NCBI GenBank assembly: GCA_024167805.1
Contig: CP099988.1
Coordinates: 1,744,001 to 1,808,000, forward strand
Direction of reading: 5' to 3'
From: Methanobacterium sp. ERen5
GTDB taxonomy: Archaea; Methanobacteriota; Methanobacteria; Methanobacteriales; Methanobacteriaceae
Length of the DNA stretch: 64,000 nucleotides
In this document: positions 48,607 to 60,400 of the stretch, piece after piece
Numbering within the stretch: the first letter of the stretch is position 1
Layout: each line of letters starts with the position of its first letter
Made by a program: the position numbers and the translations under genes
Notes under the pieces: generated by a model
Seen by the model: the letters and a program-made list of their open reading frames with translations, nothing else
The model's database searches: none
Told to the model about the DNA's origin: nothing

Positions 48607-49593
48607 ATGGGTGTAAAATTTAAAGATATTGTAACTCCGGAAAACATCAAATTTCAGGACTTAGAATCAAAAATAGTTGCGTTAGATGCTGCAAATGTAA
48701 TTTATCAGTTTTTATCAAGCATAAGACAGGTGGATGGAACACCACTCATGGATGAAAATAAAAATATCACATCCCACTTCAGTGGAATACTGTATCGAAC
48801 ATCATCTCTCATAGAAAAGGGAATTAAACCCATATATATCTTTGACGGAATATCAGATGCACTTAAAAAGGACACCCAAGCTAAAAGAAGGGAAGTGAAG
48901 GAAGAATCCCAGAAAAAATGGGATAAAGCCCTTGAAGAAGGTAACCTTGAAGAGGCAAGAAAGTACGCTGTAAGATCCTCCAGGATGTCCCGGGACATCA
49001 TTGACGGGTCAAAAAGACTCTTAGAAATTCTTGGAGTACCATACATCCAGGCACTGGGTGAAGGAGAAGCACAAGCATCGTACATGGTTGAAAATGGAGA
49101 TGCATGGTGTGTGGGTTCGCAGGACTACGACTGCATACTTTTTGGAGCCACGAGAATGGTTAGAAACCTAACCATAACTGGTGGAAAAGCAAATCTTGAG
49201 CTAATCACCCTTAAAAAAGTGCTTGAAAACATGGACATCACAAGGGAACAACTGGTTGACATTGCCATACTCGTGGGAACTGATTTTAACAGTGGAGTTA
49301 AAGGCGTGGGTGCAAAAACAGGTTTGAAACTCATAAAAAAACATGGGGACATATTCAGTGTTATAGAAGAAAATGACTATGAAATGGATGTTGATCCAAC
49401 CATACTAAGGAACATGTTCTTAGAACACAACGTGGTTAAGGACTACGAACTAAAATGGAATTCTCCTGATAAAGAAGCTGCTGTAGACTTCCTTTGTAAC
49501 CAGCACGACTTTTCAGAGCAGAGGGTTTTAAGTGCACTTGACAAATTTGCCAAGCTAGATAACAAACAAAAAAGCCTTGAAGACTGGTTTTAA
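48607..49593 (+). CDS. fen: Flap endonuclease 1
   Basis: 328 residues. The N-domain VALDAANVIYQFLSSIRQ and YIFDGISDALK, the I-domain GEGEAQASYM and GSQDYDCILFG, and the H2TH-type VGTDFNSGVKGVGAKTGLKLI give the full metal site. The C-terminus QKSLEDWF is a PCNA-binding PIP box. It removes 5' flaps in Okazaki fragment processing. GGGGG lies about ten bases before the ATG. Confidence 0.96.
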   Translation: MGVKFKDIVTPENIKFQDLESKIVALDAANVIYQFLSSIRQVDGTPLMDENKNITSHFSGILYRTSSLIEKGIKPIYIFDGISDALKKDTQAKRREVKEESQKKWDKALEEGNLEEARKYAVRSSRMSRDIIDGSKRLLEILGVPYIQALGEGEAQASYMVENGDAWCVGSQDYDCILFGATRMVRNLTITGGKANLELITLKKVLENMDITREQLVDIAILVGTDFNSGVKGVGAKTGLKLIKKHGDIFSVIEENDYEMDVDPTILRNMFLEHNVVKDYELKWNSPDKEAAVDFLCNQHDFSEQRVLSALDKFAKLDNKQKSLEDWF

Positions 49594-49831
49594 ACGATGA
49601 GTATACAGGCAAATACTATTTCAAAGTCGATTGTTCTTTAAGTTCAATATTATCCAGGCACTTAGCAAATTTTTCTAAAATTCTTTAATACAATATATTC
49701 TCAAATTTAATTATATTCCATCTTAACTGATCAAATTCCCTTCAGATTAAAAAGTGTCAGATCAATAATTGCATTTTTTAAATAGTAAACATGACCAAAT
49801 AATTTTTAATAGAAATTACATATTTAAAAAA

Positions 49832-50539
49832 ATGGGTCAATGGAAAACATTAAACTGTGAAGTTAATCAAGTTTTAAAGGGTATAAACAATTCTTTTTTA
49901 GTTAATTCCAATGGAAATTATATACTTGTTGATACTGGCCCTAAAAGATCATGGAAAAAAATAAAAAGCAATATTGAAGAGTTATTAGGAGAAAATAAAC
50001 TATCTTACTTAATATTAACTCACACTCATTTTGACCATGCTGAAAACATAGCAAAAATAAAAAAATTGCATAATCCTAAAATAATTGTCCATAAAAGCGA
50101 AGAAGAATATCTTAAACATGGTAATAGTCCTTTACCAAAAGGCTCTAATTTGGTAACAGGATTTATAATGGATGTATTTGGAAAAAAATTCAATCAAGAT
50201 ACAAATATGAACCAGTCGACCCTGACATTCTTGTGGATGAAAAGTATGACTTAAAATCAGTAGGGATCAATGCAAATATTATTCATGTTCAGGTCATTCA
50301 AAAGGATCATTGAGCATAATAATTGACAATAAAATAGCTATTGTTGGTGATGCTATGTTTGGTATATTTGGAAACTCAATATATCCTCCTTTTGCTGATA
50401 ACCCTAAAATTATGATTGAAAGTTGGGGGAAGCTTCTTGATACTGGCTGCTCCTCTTTTTACCGGGACATGGTAAAGAAATTAGTCGTGAATTGCTTGAA
50501 AAACAATATTATAAACATAAAAATGACATTATAACTTGA
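49832..50539 (+). CDS. MBL-fold hydrolase, multiple frame breaks
   Basis: Reading across frames gives about 236 residues: GQWKTLNCEVNQVLKGINNSFLVNSNGNYILVDTGP, THTHFDHAENI (HxHxDH), PVDPDILVDEKYDL, GHSKGSLSIIIDNKIAIVGDAMFG and SSFLPGHGKEISREL. This is a normal small MBL hydrolase (glyoxalase II-like) with all ligands present. Breaks occur around 50204, 50291 and 50460; not all are long homopolymers. It could be a real pseudogene or several errors. A downstream ATG is used because the stretch before 49832 looks non-coding. Substrate unknown. Confidence 0.65.
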
Positions 50540-50729
50540 TTTCTGGTTCATAAAATATATCTTTTGAATTTTAACATTTTTATCTAATAAAATCATTTTC
50601 TTAATTATAGTCTCAACATAGTTTTTTAAGATCAATATTCGGTTCAAAAATATTTAAAGAAATGTCCCAAGAAAGTAAAAAAGTAAAATATCTGAGCAGA
50701 ATCCAAACTATGAAAAGGGTTTCACATTA

Positions 50730-51337
50730 TTAGAATGAAGGATACTCACCGAAAAATTCAGCAGCGTAGATTCTGGCTCTTTCAACCTGTTTTGGATACT
50801 TTACCTTTAACTTATCTTCAAATTCTTTTCTATTATCTGAACTTGCAATCTGTCGCATGATCTCAAGGTATACTTTTTTAGAATTTTCAGAAGGGTTGCA
50901 GGGCATTTCAAGGGTTATGCACACATCATCCCTTTTGAAAAGTTCTGTTCTAAGGTATGGTGCAACAGAACTTATAAGAACACCTTCTTCAAGTTCTATG
51001 AGTGGGGAACTCCGGCTTCATCTTTTCGATTCAAGTTTATTAGTTTTTGATAACTTGAAGGTTTGTAGCAGTGCAGTTCAACATAGATCTCTGGTTTGTA
51101 CTTTTTGATGATCTTGATGATGGTCTGACCCATTTTAGTCTGGTAGTAATCAGGATCCAGAGTGCTTATGTACCTGCTCTCGGGACAGTTGAAGAGGATG
51201 AGTTCACCATTTAAAACATCCATTTGACTCAACTGTTTTAATGGTTCAATGGTGGCTAAACCCTCTTTTCCATGGACTCCCCCTACAAACACGCGGGTAG
51301 GGCTATTGTTTCCATTAATTTTTTTAATGAACTGCAT
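50730..51337 (-). CDS. DUF2119 protein, one missing base
   Basis: About 202 residues. RVFVGGVHGKEGLATIEPLKQL and IYVELHCYKPSSY recall zinc carboxypeptidase/aspartoacylase (M14/AstE) metal sites (HGKE and LHCY). The frame breaks in the G4 run 51004-51007; one more base gives AGVPPLIELEEGVLISSVAPYLR. The end, RDDVCITLEMPCNPSE, is also carboxypeptidase-like. This is the archaeal DUF2119 family with no assigned substrate. It is 53 bp downstream of ahcY. Confidence 0.82.
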
Positions 51338-51390
51338 TTCAATCGTTATATTTTCAAAAAAAGTAGTAATAAAGGATTATGAGAAATTTA

Positions 51391-52644
51391 TTAGGTTCCT
51401 TCATCCCAATTTTTTAGGTATGCATCTTGTCTTTCAGTTAAACTGTCTATATCAATTTTCATTGCGTTTAATTTGAGTTTAGCAACATATCTATCAGTTT
51501 CATCTAAGGTCTTGTACACTCCAACATCCAACTTGTTTTCAAGGAGATATTTGGCGGATAAAGATTGCATTGCAAAGCTCATATCCATTATTTCTGCAGG
51601 GTGTCCCTGGCCACGTTCACCAGCAAGGTTTACGAGTCTTCCATCTGCAAGTAAGTACAGTTTTCTACCATCTTCTGTTATAAACTCTTCAATATCAGGT
51701 TTAAGTAGTTTGGTGGTTTTTGATATTTTTTGGAGGTCTTGTTTATTGATTTCAACGTTGAAGTGACCTGAGTTGGCCATTATACAGCCATCTTTCATGT
51801 ACTTGAAATCATCTCCAGAAACCACATCGATGTTTCCTGTGACAGTTATGATCATGTCAGCCTCTTTAACAGCTTCCCTTATTTTCATGACTCTGTAACC
51901 ATCCATACGTGCTTCAAGTGCCCTTATTGGATCGATCTCTGTTACAATGACGTTTGCTCCAAGTCCAGCTGCTCTCATTGCAACTCCTCGACCGCACCAT
52001 CCATAACCGCAGACAACCAATGTTTTTCCTGCTATGAGTATGTTAGTTGATCCCATGATGGAATCGAAGGTGGACTGACCTGTACCATATCTGTTGTCAA
52101 ACAAGTACTTCATGTAAGAGTCGTTAACAGCCATCACAGGAAATTCAAGTGCTTTGTCTGCATGCATGGCTTTGAGCCTGTGAATTCCGGTTGTTGTTTC
52201 TTCACAGGCACCTATGATCTTGTCCATGAGGTCCCTTCTTTCCTTGTGAACAAGGAGTATCATGTCTGCACCATCATCTATGATGATGTCGGGTTCATGG
52301 TCAAGTACCTTGTTTAGGTTTTCATAGTACTCTTCGTTGGTTTCTCCTCTCCATCCGTACATGTTCAGTCCCAGCGACGCACCTGCTGCGGTTGCATCAT
52401 CTTGGGTTGATAAAGGATTACATCCTGTCATGACCACTTCAGCACCACCTTCCTGAAGTGTTAAACCCAGATTGATTGTTTTAGGTTCGAGATGTAAACA
52501 AGATGCAATTGTCACACCTTCAAACGGTTTTGTTTCCTTAAATTCCTTCTTTATATGTTCAAGAACAGGCATGTGTTTTTGAACCCATTCAATCTTTTTT
52601 ATACCTTCCGGTGCAAGTGACATATCCTTTACATTGTTGCTCAT
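51391..52644 (-). CDS. ahcY: S-adenosyl-/S-inosyl-homocysteine hydrolase
   Basis: 417 residues. NAD-binding [20 protein letters not shown], substrate segments [43 protein letters not shown], and NSGHFNVEI. It clears the S-adenosylhomocysteine left by methyltransferases. Methanogen enzymes such as MJ1388 prefer S-inosylhomocysteine after deamination, so this may do the same (family knowledge). C-terminal residues are shorter than in bacteria (no KPxRY), consistent with archaeal members. Confidence 0.93.
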   Translation of the reverse strand: MSNNVKDMSLAPEGIKKIEWVQKHMPVLEHIKKEFKETKPFEGVTIASCLHLEPKTINLGLTLQEGGAEVVMTGCNPLSTQDDATAAGASLGLNMYGWRGETNEEYYENLNKVLDHEPDIIIDDGADMILLVHKERRDLMDKIIGACEETTTGIHRLKAMHADKALEFPVMAVNDSYMKYLFDNRYGTGQSTFDSIMGSTNILIAGKTLVVCGYGWCGRGVAMRAAGLGANVIVTEIDPIRALEARMDGYRVMKIREAVKEADMIITVTGNIDVVSGDDFKYMKDGCIMANSGHFNVEINKQDLQKISKTTKLLKPDIEEFITEDGRKLYLLADGRLVNLAGERGQGHPAEIMDMSFAMQSLSAKYLLENKLDVGVYKTLDETDRYVAKLKLNAMKIDIDSLTERQDAYLKNWDEGT

Positions 52645-53009
52645 AGTTATTCACCTAAAATATTCAATTTTTAAAATCGACATGAAAAAATACCACTGAT
52701 ATATTCAGTTTATATCCATACAATTTTCTAATTAACTTATATTCCCTATCAATATTTAAACTTTGTAAAAGTTTCAAAGAACTTCAATTTGAATTAAATA
52801 TTAAATTAAGGTCATTTAAGAAGATAATTATGGAAAAAAACATCATTAATTGATTTTTAAGAATCTGATTCACACATCTGATACATCTTAAAAGGTTAAG
52901 TTAGAAAAAAAGGGATTTGATTTGTATGGTCAATTTGTTTACAGTTACCAAATTTATTAGGTTTGGTGAGTTAGCTAGTACTAACCTGTAATAGTGAACT
53001 AAATTTCAA
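52645..53009. other. 365-bp intergenic region
   Basis: AT-rich spacer upstream of ahcY; it should contain the ahcY promoter (minus strand), with no single clear TATA box chosen. No gene seen. Confidence 0.4.
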
Positions 53010-53055
53010 AAATAAAAAAGAGTAGGGGGATTTGGAGAGGGGGATCTCTCCAAAT
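53010..53055 (-). terminator. Hairpin plus T-tract terminator after cdc48
   Basis: A perfect 10-bp stem, ATTTGGAGAG (53030-53039) with CTCTCCAAAT (53046-53055), encloses a 6-nt loop and starts 7 bp after the cdc48 stop. On the minus strand it is followed by CCCCC and then CTCTTTTTTATTTTT. This has the form of a bacterial-type intrinsic terminator, stronger than elsewhere in the window. Confidence 0.75.
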
Positions 53056-53061
53056 TTAAAT

Positions 53062-55247
53062 TTAACTGTAGTGGCTTAAATCTGCTTCATGTTTAGGCTT
53101 AACTTTTTTAATAGCTTCCTGGAAGTGTTTCATATCTACTAGTTCTGATTTTATGTTTTCTCTGAGTGTGAGCATCACTGCTTCTCTGCAGACAGCTTCG
53201 ATATCTGCTCCAACAAATCCATGTGTTCTCTTTGCTAGAACTTCTAGATCCACATCCTCTGCAAGTGGCATATCCTTGGTGTGAACTTTGAATATGGATA
53301 ACCTTGCTGTTTCATCTGGATCATCTACCTTCACATGCCTGTCAAATCTTCCAGGTCTTGTTAGGGCAGGGTCAAGGATATCTACACGGTTGGTTGCAGC
53401 AATCACAGCCACGTCCTGCAGTTCTTCTAAACCGTCAATCTCTGTTAAGAGTTGGTTTACAACACGCTGTGTTACACCGGAATCTGTGCTTGATCCGCTT
53501 CTTGCAGATGCTATTGAATCGATTTCATCGAAGAATATGACTGTTGGTGCAGTTTGTCTGGCTTTTCTGAAGACTTCACGAACACCCTTTTCAGATTCTC
53601 CAACCCATTTTGAGAGTAATTCTGGACCCTTGACTGCTATGAAGTTGGCATCACTTTCGTTTGCAACTGCCTTTGCAAGTAGGGTTTTACCTGTTCCTGG
53701 AGGTCCGTATATGAGCACGCCTCTTGGTGGTCTCACACCGAATTTTTCAAAGCTTTCAGGATATTTTAAAGGCCATTCAACTGCCTCTTGAAGTTCCTGT
53801 TTGGCACTTGTTAATCCTCCTATGTCATTCCATTTAACATCGGGTACTTGAACTAGCACTTCACGCAGTGCTGATGGTTGGACTTCTTTGAGTGCTTCTT
53901 TGAAATCTGTTTTGGTTACAATCATTTTCTTAAGGGTTTCCTTGGATATTTCTTCGTCTCCTTTTATATCTGGAAGAACTCTCCTCAGTACCCTCATTGC
54001 AGCTTCTTTACAGAGTGATTCAAGGTCTGCACCGACAAATCCATGGGTTATGTCTGCCATTTCTTCGAGATCCACTTTGTCATCCAGTGGCATTCCCCTG
54101 GTGTGTATCTGAAGGACTTCTCCCCTTCCATCTTTGTCTGGCACTCCAATTTCAATTTCTCTGTCAAACCTTCCGCCTCTTCTTATTGCTGCGTCTAGTG
54201 CGTCTGGCCTGTTGGTTGCTCCTATTACAACGACCTGTCCTCTTGACTTAAGACCGTCCATGAGTGTTAAAAGCTGTGCTACTGTTCTTCTTTCAACTTC
54301 TCCTGATACTTCTTCTCTTTTTGGAGCTATGGCGTCAATTTCATCTATGAATATGATTGATGGTGCGTTTTCTTCTGCTTCTTCAAACAGTTCCCTTAAA
54401 CGTTCCTCTGATCCTCCGACATATTTACTCATGATCTCGGGTCCGTTTATGGCTATGAAGTGGGCATCACTTTCATTTGCAACTGCCTTTGCAAGCAGGG
54501 TTTTTCCTGTTCCTGGTGGGCCGTGCATTAATACACCTTTAGGTGGTGCAATTCCCAGTCTTTCAAATAATTCTGGTCTCTTCAGGGGTATTTCTATCAT
54601 TTCCCTGACTTTTTTAACTTCTTCCTTTAGACCACCTATGTCTTCGTATGTTACATCAACTACGTTTTTAACTCCTTCGAGTTTTGATACGTCGACTGGT
54701 TCTGTTTGCACTTCAACATCTGTCATTTCAGTGATCTGTACGATTCCTGCAGGTTTGGTGGTTACAACTGCGAGTTTGATCTCGCCCATGGGGGCAACGT
54801 CCCTGAAGAACTCGTCGAATAGTCCTGAACGCATGGTTTGCTGTTGTTGTTGTCTTACACCAGTTATGATCATGTCTCCCTGGCTTAGTACTCTTCCAAG
54901 AAATGCTGATTTAACATCTCCCCTTATGATTATTTCCTGTTCAACTGGGGCGAGTACCACTTTCTTGGCTTCTTTGTAGTCAGCATGTCTGACAGTTACT
55001 TCTTCACCAATGGATGTTCCTGAATTTTTTCTGATGTATCCGTCTATGCGTATTATTCCAAGGCCAATATCAGATTGTGAGGATGCAACTCTTGTTGCAG
55101 TTAATTTTTTCCCTCAATTTCTATGATATCTCCGTCTAAAAGGTCGAGTTTTTGCATGCATGCAGGGTCGATCCTTGCAACTGACCTTCCAACATCAGCC
55201 TGTGAGAAGGCTTCAGCAACTTTTAATTTCATTTCTTTATTTTCCAT
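53062..55247 (-). CDS. cdc48: AAA ATPase Cdc48/VAT, one missing base
   Basis: About 728 residues from ATG 55247 with AGGAGGGG upstream. The N-domain starts [22 protein letters not shown]. One base is missing in the T6 run 55105-55110 (plus strand), repaired as [14 protein letters not shown]. Two AAA modules each have [19 protein letters not shown], with Walker [11 protein letters not shown] and [10 protein letters not shown], and second-region homology [12 protein letters not shown] and [12 protein letters not shown]. It unfolds proteins, feeding the archaeal proteasome. The C-terminal DLSHYS retains an aromatic HbYX-like residue. An intact housekeeping gene apart from the single base. Confidence 0.96.
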
Positions 55248-55506
55248 ATAAAACCCCTCCTAATATCCTGTTAAATATGTTCGAAATGCTTTGTAAACGT
55301 GTAAAATAGTTTTAATCAATTTTCTTCTTTTAGTTAACTCATGTTACTATAACATTGTTTTTTCTACTATATATATGTTGTGTTTCAGTGCTAAAAAACT
55401 TGTCGATTTGTAATAAAAAAAATCTTGAAAACAAAGGATGGAAATTGACCTGATAAACAAAAAGAAGCTGTAGAACACGGAAAAAAATGTAAAAAAAATA
55501 ATTAAA
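55248..55506. other. Intergenic region between cdc48 and tyrA
   Basis: Contains the cdc48 promoter on the minus strand: CATATATATAG-like sequence at about 55367-55378. T-rich ends at 55490-55500 may terminate tyrA. No gene. Confidence 0.45.
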
Positions 55507-56814
55507 TCAACGTATTTGACATCCAAATCCTTTTAAAAGTTTTTCAACTTCTAAAACAGCATCATCCTCAAACACCAAATATCTCAACGTGATACTGATA
55601 CTGCCATCTGGAATCTGACTGCCGCTGTAGGTATCCATGACTTCAGCATCCACAACACCCTCAAGTCCCTGGACAGTGGCCACAATAACCTCGGGATCTG
55701 CAGATTCTGGGAAAACTGCAGATACATCGTAGCTCCTCTGAGGACAGTTGTCAATCTTCCAATCCCTGAGTTCTTTATCAGTTAATATTTCCACATTTGA
55801 TAGTTTAAGTTTTGTTGAACTGTTGTTAACTTTTAAAACTAAAAACTCTGGTTTAAGCTCCTTTAACATTCCTACATGAACCTTACCAGAGTAGATGTGT
55901 TTAAGCCCAACTTCCCTTCCCACAAGGTTCTTTAAAATATTAACTTCTTCAGACAATGCAGATATGGCTTTATCAGATCTTCCAAGTGCACTTTCAAGAT
56001 CATCGATGTGTTTGGCAGCATTGCTCATGGCATGTACAAATCCTTCCTCATCACCATCTGCAATCATGTTTTTAAGTTCGTTAAATGTTTCATTGAATGT
56101 TTCATGGGCATCCTTGATGTATTTATTCGAAGTCTGAATTGAATAAACCAGGTACGGGTTTTGAGCTGTTATCCTTGCAATGGTATCCAGCATTAAGTTG
56201 TAGATGGGACTTGCAAACTTCCTAGACTCCTTAATGTCAATGTCAAGCCGGTCTATGGTTGCTGCAATGCTCACGTACGCGAAGTGTGTGAGTCCTTGTA
56301 CTATGCTCATCATCCTGTCGTGGATCTCTGGGGTGGTGACAATAATCCGGGCATTCTCATGATCTAAAAATTTAAAGACCTTGGTGTACCATGATCCATC
56401 CACAGATGGTGTGAGCACAACCACCTGCCCATCGAGGGATCTGATCCTGGGTCCGAACATTGGATGGGATGGAACAACCTCAACACCTTCTGCAGAATAC
56501 TGTTCCATCAACTGACTAGATTCTTCCTTGACTGAAGTCACATCCATGAGTAAGGAACCAGGTTTCATGAGTGGTGCAAGTTCCTTGATGATGTGGGGTG
56601 TTGAATGTATTGGTACAGAGATTATCACAACATCCGAAGTTTCTGCTGCCAGTACATTGTTGTTGGTGTAACCTGTGCCAATCTTTTTTGAAACCAGTTC
56701 ACCTTCCGTGATGTTTCTACCAGTAATCAAGACATCAAAACCTTTTTGGGCTAAAAAATTAGCTATCCATCGGCCTAAACCTCTTGTCCCACCAATTACT
56801 GCAATTTTTACCAT
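55507..56814 (-). CDS. tyrA: Prephenate dehydrogenase with C-terminal regulatory-type domain
   Basis: 435 residues. NAD-binding IAVIGGTRGLGRWIANFL (Rossmann), then VIISVPIHSTPHIIKEL, DVTSVKE, VPSHPMFGP (catalytic His segment) and a helical dimer domain containing GLTHFAYVSI. This makes hydroxyphenylpyruvate for tyrosine. The 140-residue C-terminus (KPEFLVLKVNNSS..., ADPEVIVATVQGLEG...) looks like an ACT-type or other ferredoxin-fold domain and may bind tyrosine; that is inference. It is upstream of cdc48 on the same strand but has its own spacer. Confidence 0.88.
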   Translation of the reverse strand: MVKIAVIGGTRGLGRWIANFLAQKGFDVLITGRNITEGELVSKKIGTGYTNNNVLAAETSDVVIISVPIHSTPHIIKELAPLMKPGSLLMDVTSVKEESSQLMEQYSAEGVEVVPSHPMFGPRIRSLDGQVVVLTPSVDGSWYTKVFKFLDHENARIIVTTPEIHDRMMSIVQGLTHFAYVSIAATIDRLDIDIKESRKFASPIYNLMLDTIARITAQNPYLVYSIQTSNKYIKDAHETFNETFNELKNMIADGDEEGFVHAMSNAAKHIDDLESALGRSDKAISALSEEVNILKNLVGREVGLKHIYSGKVHVGMLKELKPEFLVLKVNNSSTKLKLSNVEILTDKELRDWKIDNCPQRSYDVSAVFPESADPEVIVATVQGLEGVVDAEVMDTYSGSQIPDGSISITLRYLVFEDDAVLEVEKLLKGFGCQIR

Positions 56815-57421
56815 TTAACTCCCTTCTGAAATTCAGCTACTACTCGGGTCATATACAGAATCCCTTTTACTCTATATGTCTATTGATGTTGGAATATAAA
56901 ATATTGTTGAAAAATAACATTTTAAAGAGTTAAGTAACAAAAATAAATTGAAATTTTTTGGAGTTACTTAATTCAAGTTTTGATTTGTAAAATAAATTGT
57001 ATTATAAATTTGATACCGTGAAATCTTTCATAACTATAGTTGGATCTGTGGGGACAAAGTCGATTATTATATGTACAAATCAGATGATTTCAAAGTTTAA
57101 TCAAAGACACAGTATTTATAGTGAGTGGTATAGGTGTGCCTTTGAATTTACTGGACATTTGCAATACTTTGAATTTAGAGTGTGGAAAAACTAATTTTTG
57201 AGGTTGATTTAGTAGAATTTATAATAATTAGCCGATTTTTAAGTGGAGGGAGTATATTGTACAATTCTATTTTAATATTGTTAATCAACAGTTTAGGCTG
57301 TTTGAAAAAAATTTATAGAATTTATATAATTTGTATGAAAATTATAAACGAATCTAATAATTATATATGGTTGTAAATAATAAATTGAAACATTAAATTA
57401 TATAGCAATTAACATATTGCA
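56815..57421. promoter_or_regulatory. 607-bp region upstream of the reverse transcriptase
   Basis: Promoter-like boxes TTTATATAA at 57321-57329 and TTATATAT at 57361-57368 precede the RT gene. The inverted repeat GCAAT-taacat-ATTGC (57405-57420) ends directly before the ATG. The part at 57030-57200 is less AT-rich than its surroundings, but short frames there show no recognisable protein; it may be a relic or an untranslated RNA. Some DRT systems use an RNA, though DRT1 is not known for it. Confidence 0.4.
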
Positions 57422-60400
57422 ATGATGTCTAATAAATTAGTTCGTATGATATGTGATAAAATGGTCAATCGTGAAGAATTAATTAAGCAATTAAAGAGTG
57501 CTTACCGAAAATTTAAAACATATTCCTATTATGATAATTTTGGAGCCATAAACCGAAAAAAACTAGCAGATTTTGAAGTAAATGAGTCTATTAGTTTTTC
57601 TGATAATTTTTTTGAGAGATTTGCTGATGATTTATTAGATGAAACAAAAAGAAGGACTCTTTTTGAAGATACAGAAAAAGTTGATATTTTATGTTATCCC
57701 AAATCAATTGAGGATTCTCAAACTTTAGGTAATATACCTGAAGATAATAATGTAGTAATAAAATTGAATTATTTTATAGATTTGGATATAAAATCGCATA
57801 TTTTAGGAACTTTATGGATTTTAAGATGTGGATGGTTACTAGATCATCGATTAAATAAAAATATTCATGGTAATCGGATAAATAAAGAAGTTTTAAACAA
57901 AATAATTGATTGCGAAAAAGACAAGTCAAAATATTCAGAACTCACACCATTTTTATTTGAACCATATTTTAAAAGATATCAAATTTGGCGAGATGAAGCT
58001 TTAGATTCGGTAGAAAAGTTGTTAGATAAAAATGAAAATGCAATAATTCTTTCTTTAGATTTCAAGGAGTATTATTATACAGCTACAATAAATTTTGAAA
58101 AACTTAAATTTGATATTAAGTCGGCTAAAAGAAAGTTATTGGGTATAAATTTTGATAAACTGAATGATGATGATAAATTTGATGAAGATTTGACTGATTT
58201 TATAGAAAATATTTTTAAAAAATATACTAAATTTTTTGAGAGACATAACTATGATGGAAATTTACCCATGATTCCTATCGGGTTTTTACCTTCATTAATC
58301 ATATCAAATTGGAATCTTCAAGCTTTTGATCAATCTATCCTTCATATTGTAAACCCTGATTATTATGGGCGCTATGTAGATGATGTATTGATGGTATTCA
58401 AAATATCTCCAAAAAGTGAATCATTTTCCAAAGCTAATTTTGAAAGTAATGCTAACGAAATTATTGAAAAGTATTTAACTCCTAATCCACCAAATCCAAA
58501 GCATGATATTATTAGAAAAATAGTCGAAGAAGGTGACTATGGTCTTGATAATTTGCGGGAAAAGGAAAAATCTAAAATATCAGAATATAAAAATCTTAGG
58601 ATACAATCTACGAAATTAAATGTTTTTTCATTTACTCATGATAACTCAAGAGCTCTAATCGACAATTTTAAGAAAGAAATCTACAGAAATTCAAGCGAAT
58701 TTCGTTTAATGCATGAAGTTGAAAATTTGTATGCAGATGTGGGAAAAAGGATTTTTTCAATTCAATACGCGGAATCTATTAATAAATTTGGAGAAATAAA
58801 ATCTATTAAATTGAACAAATTCGAACTATCTAAAACTTTATCATGGTTAATTAGAAGTTCAATATATGAAACTGATAATGTATCTGAAGAAAATAGAAAG
58901 AATGTTATTCACGCATTTTCAGGAAATAAAAAAATTGAATTTATGACATTGTGGGAGAAATTAATAGAGTTTTTATTTATTCAAAATAAATTTAAAATAC
59001 TAGAAGAAGAAATAAGAAACATTCATTTAAAAATATCCCAATTAGATTACAAATCTGATGAAACAAGTAATAAATCCACTTATGCATACGTTGACGATTC
59101 TCAAAGTTTAATGAAAAAAAGTTTAAAACAATTTTTATTTTCAACCTATGCTAGAGTATCCTGTTTAAAAAGGTTACAAATAGACATTTGAGAAATATTG
59201 ATGAATTATTTAACGCTTCTTCAGTTGAGGATCTTCGCCAAAAATATGTTTTATCATATTTATATAAAACTTCTTTAATGAAAGATCCATTATTTCCTAT
59301 TAACAAAGAACTAAACAATTTTTTAAAATCAAATTATGATTTAATCAACCCTCAATTTTTTAATTTTGATAAGAATGATAAAAATATTAGGGAATATCAA
59401 TATTATCCTCGTTATATTCAATTTCATGAAGTGACAATTCATATTCTTAATACTGAACTATTTAATTGCAAACAATTGAATATTAATAGATATTTGTCCA
59501 AATCAAAAGAAATTTATGATTTTTTTAATGGATTTAAAACTGAAATTGATTTGGAATCTTTAGATGATTGTGAAAATAATGATAAATTTATAAAATCTGA
59601 GCCAAATTTGTTCTATAAGAATTCTTGTGAAGCAGCATATAACTGTGATGATAAAGATGGTCAATGTAAATTTATTGTTAATTATGACATTCCTACCAAT
59701 GATGTTAGAGTGCATATTATAAAATGTGGATTTAAAAAGCAGTCTCGAGTAGAAGTTGGCTTATTAAATACTAAATTAAATGAGAAGGATCTCGAGAAAG
59801 CGTTAATTGGAAATTCTAATAGATCCGCAAATCGTTTAGATAGAATAGCTAGGATTATAAATGAAGCTATTCATAAAAAAGTAGAATTATTAATAATGCC
59901 TGAAGTGTACATTCCATATGAATGGGTTCCAGGAATTTTAGATATTTCTAGAACACATAGTATGGCTATGGTTTTTGGTATTGAACCTATAATTCATGGG
60001 AATAACGTAGGTAACTATATTGGTATTGCTTTACCTTCTGAAACTGAAAGCAAACAAAAAAATTGTACATTAATCATGCGTTTAAAAAATTCTTATTCTC
60101 CTGAAGAGTTAAGAGAATATCGTAAACACAATCTAAAACCTAAAAAGAATGAATCAAATAGACATGAATATGTTTTATGTATTTGGAATGACATATATTT
60201 TGCTCCTTATTATTGTTATGAAATAGCAAACATTGATCATAGAGCTATATTCAAAAGCTGTTGTGATATGATAACTGTTTCAGAATATAATAAAGATACA
60301 GCTTATTTCACAGCAATAGCCGAATCTTTATCACGAGATTTATTTTGTTATTGTATTAAGGTTAATAGTTCGGAGTTTGGAGGTACATGCATACTTCAAC

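Noticed and set aside
56997..57376. Two short plus-strand frames upstream of the RT gene
   Set aside because: No ribosome-binding sites, no recognisable domains, and they overlap each other and AT-rich promoter-like DNA.
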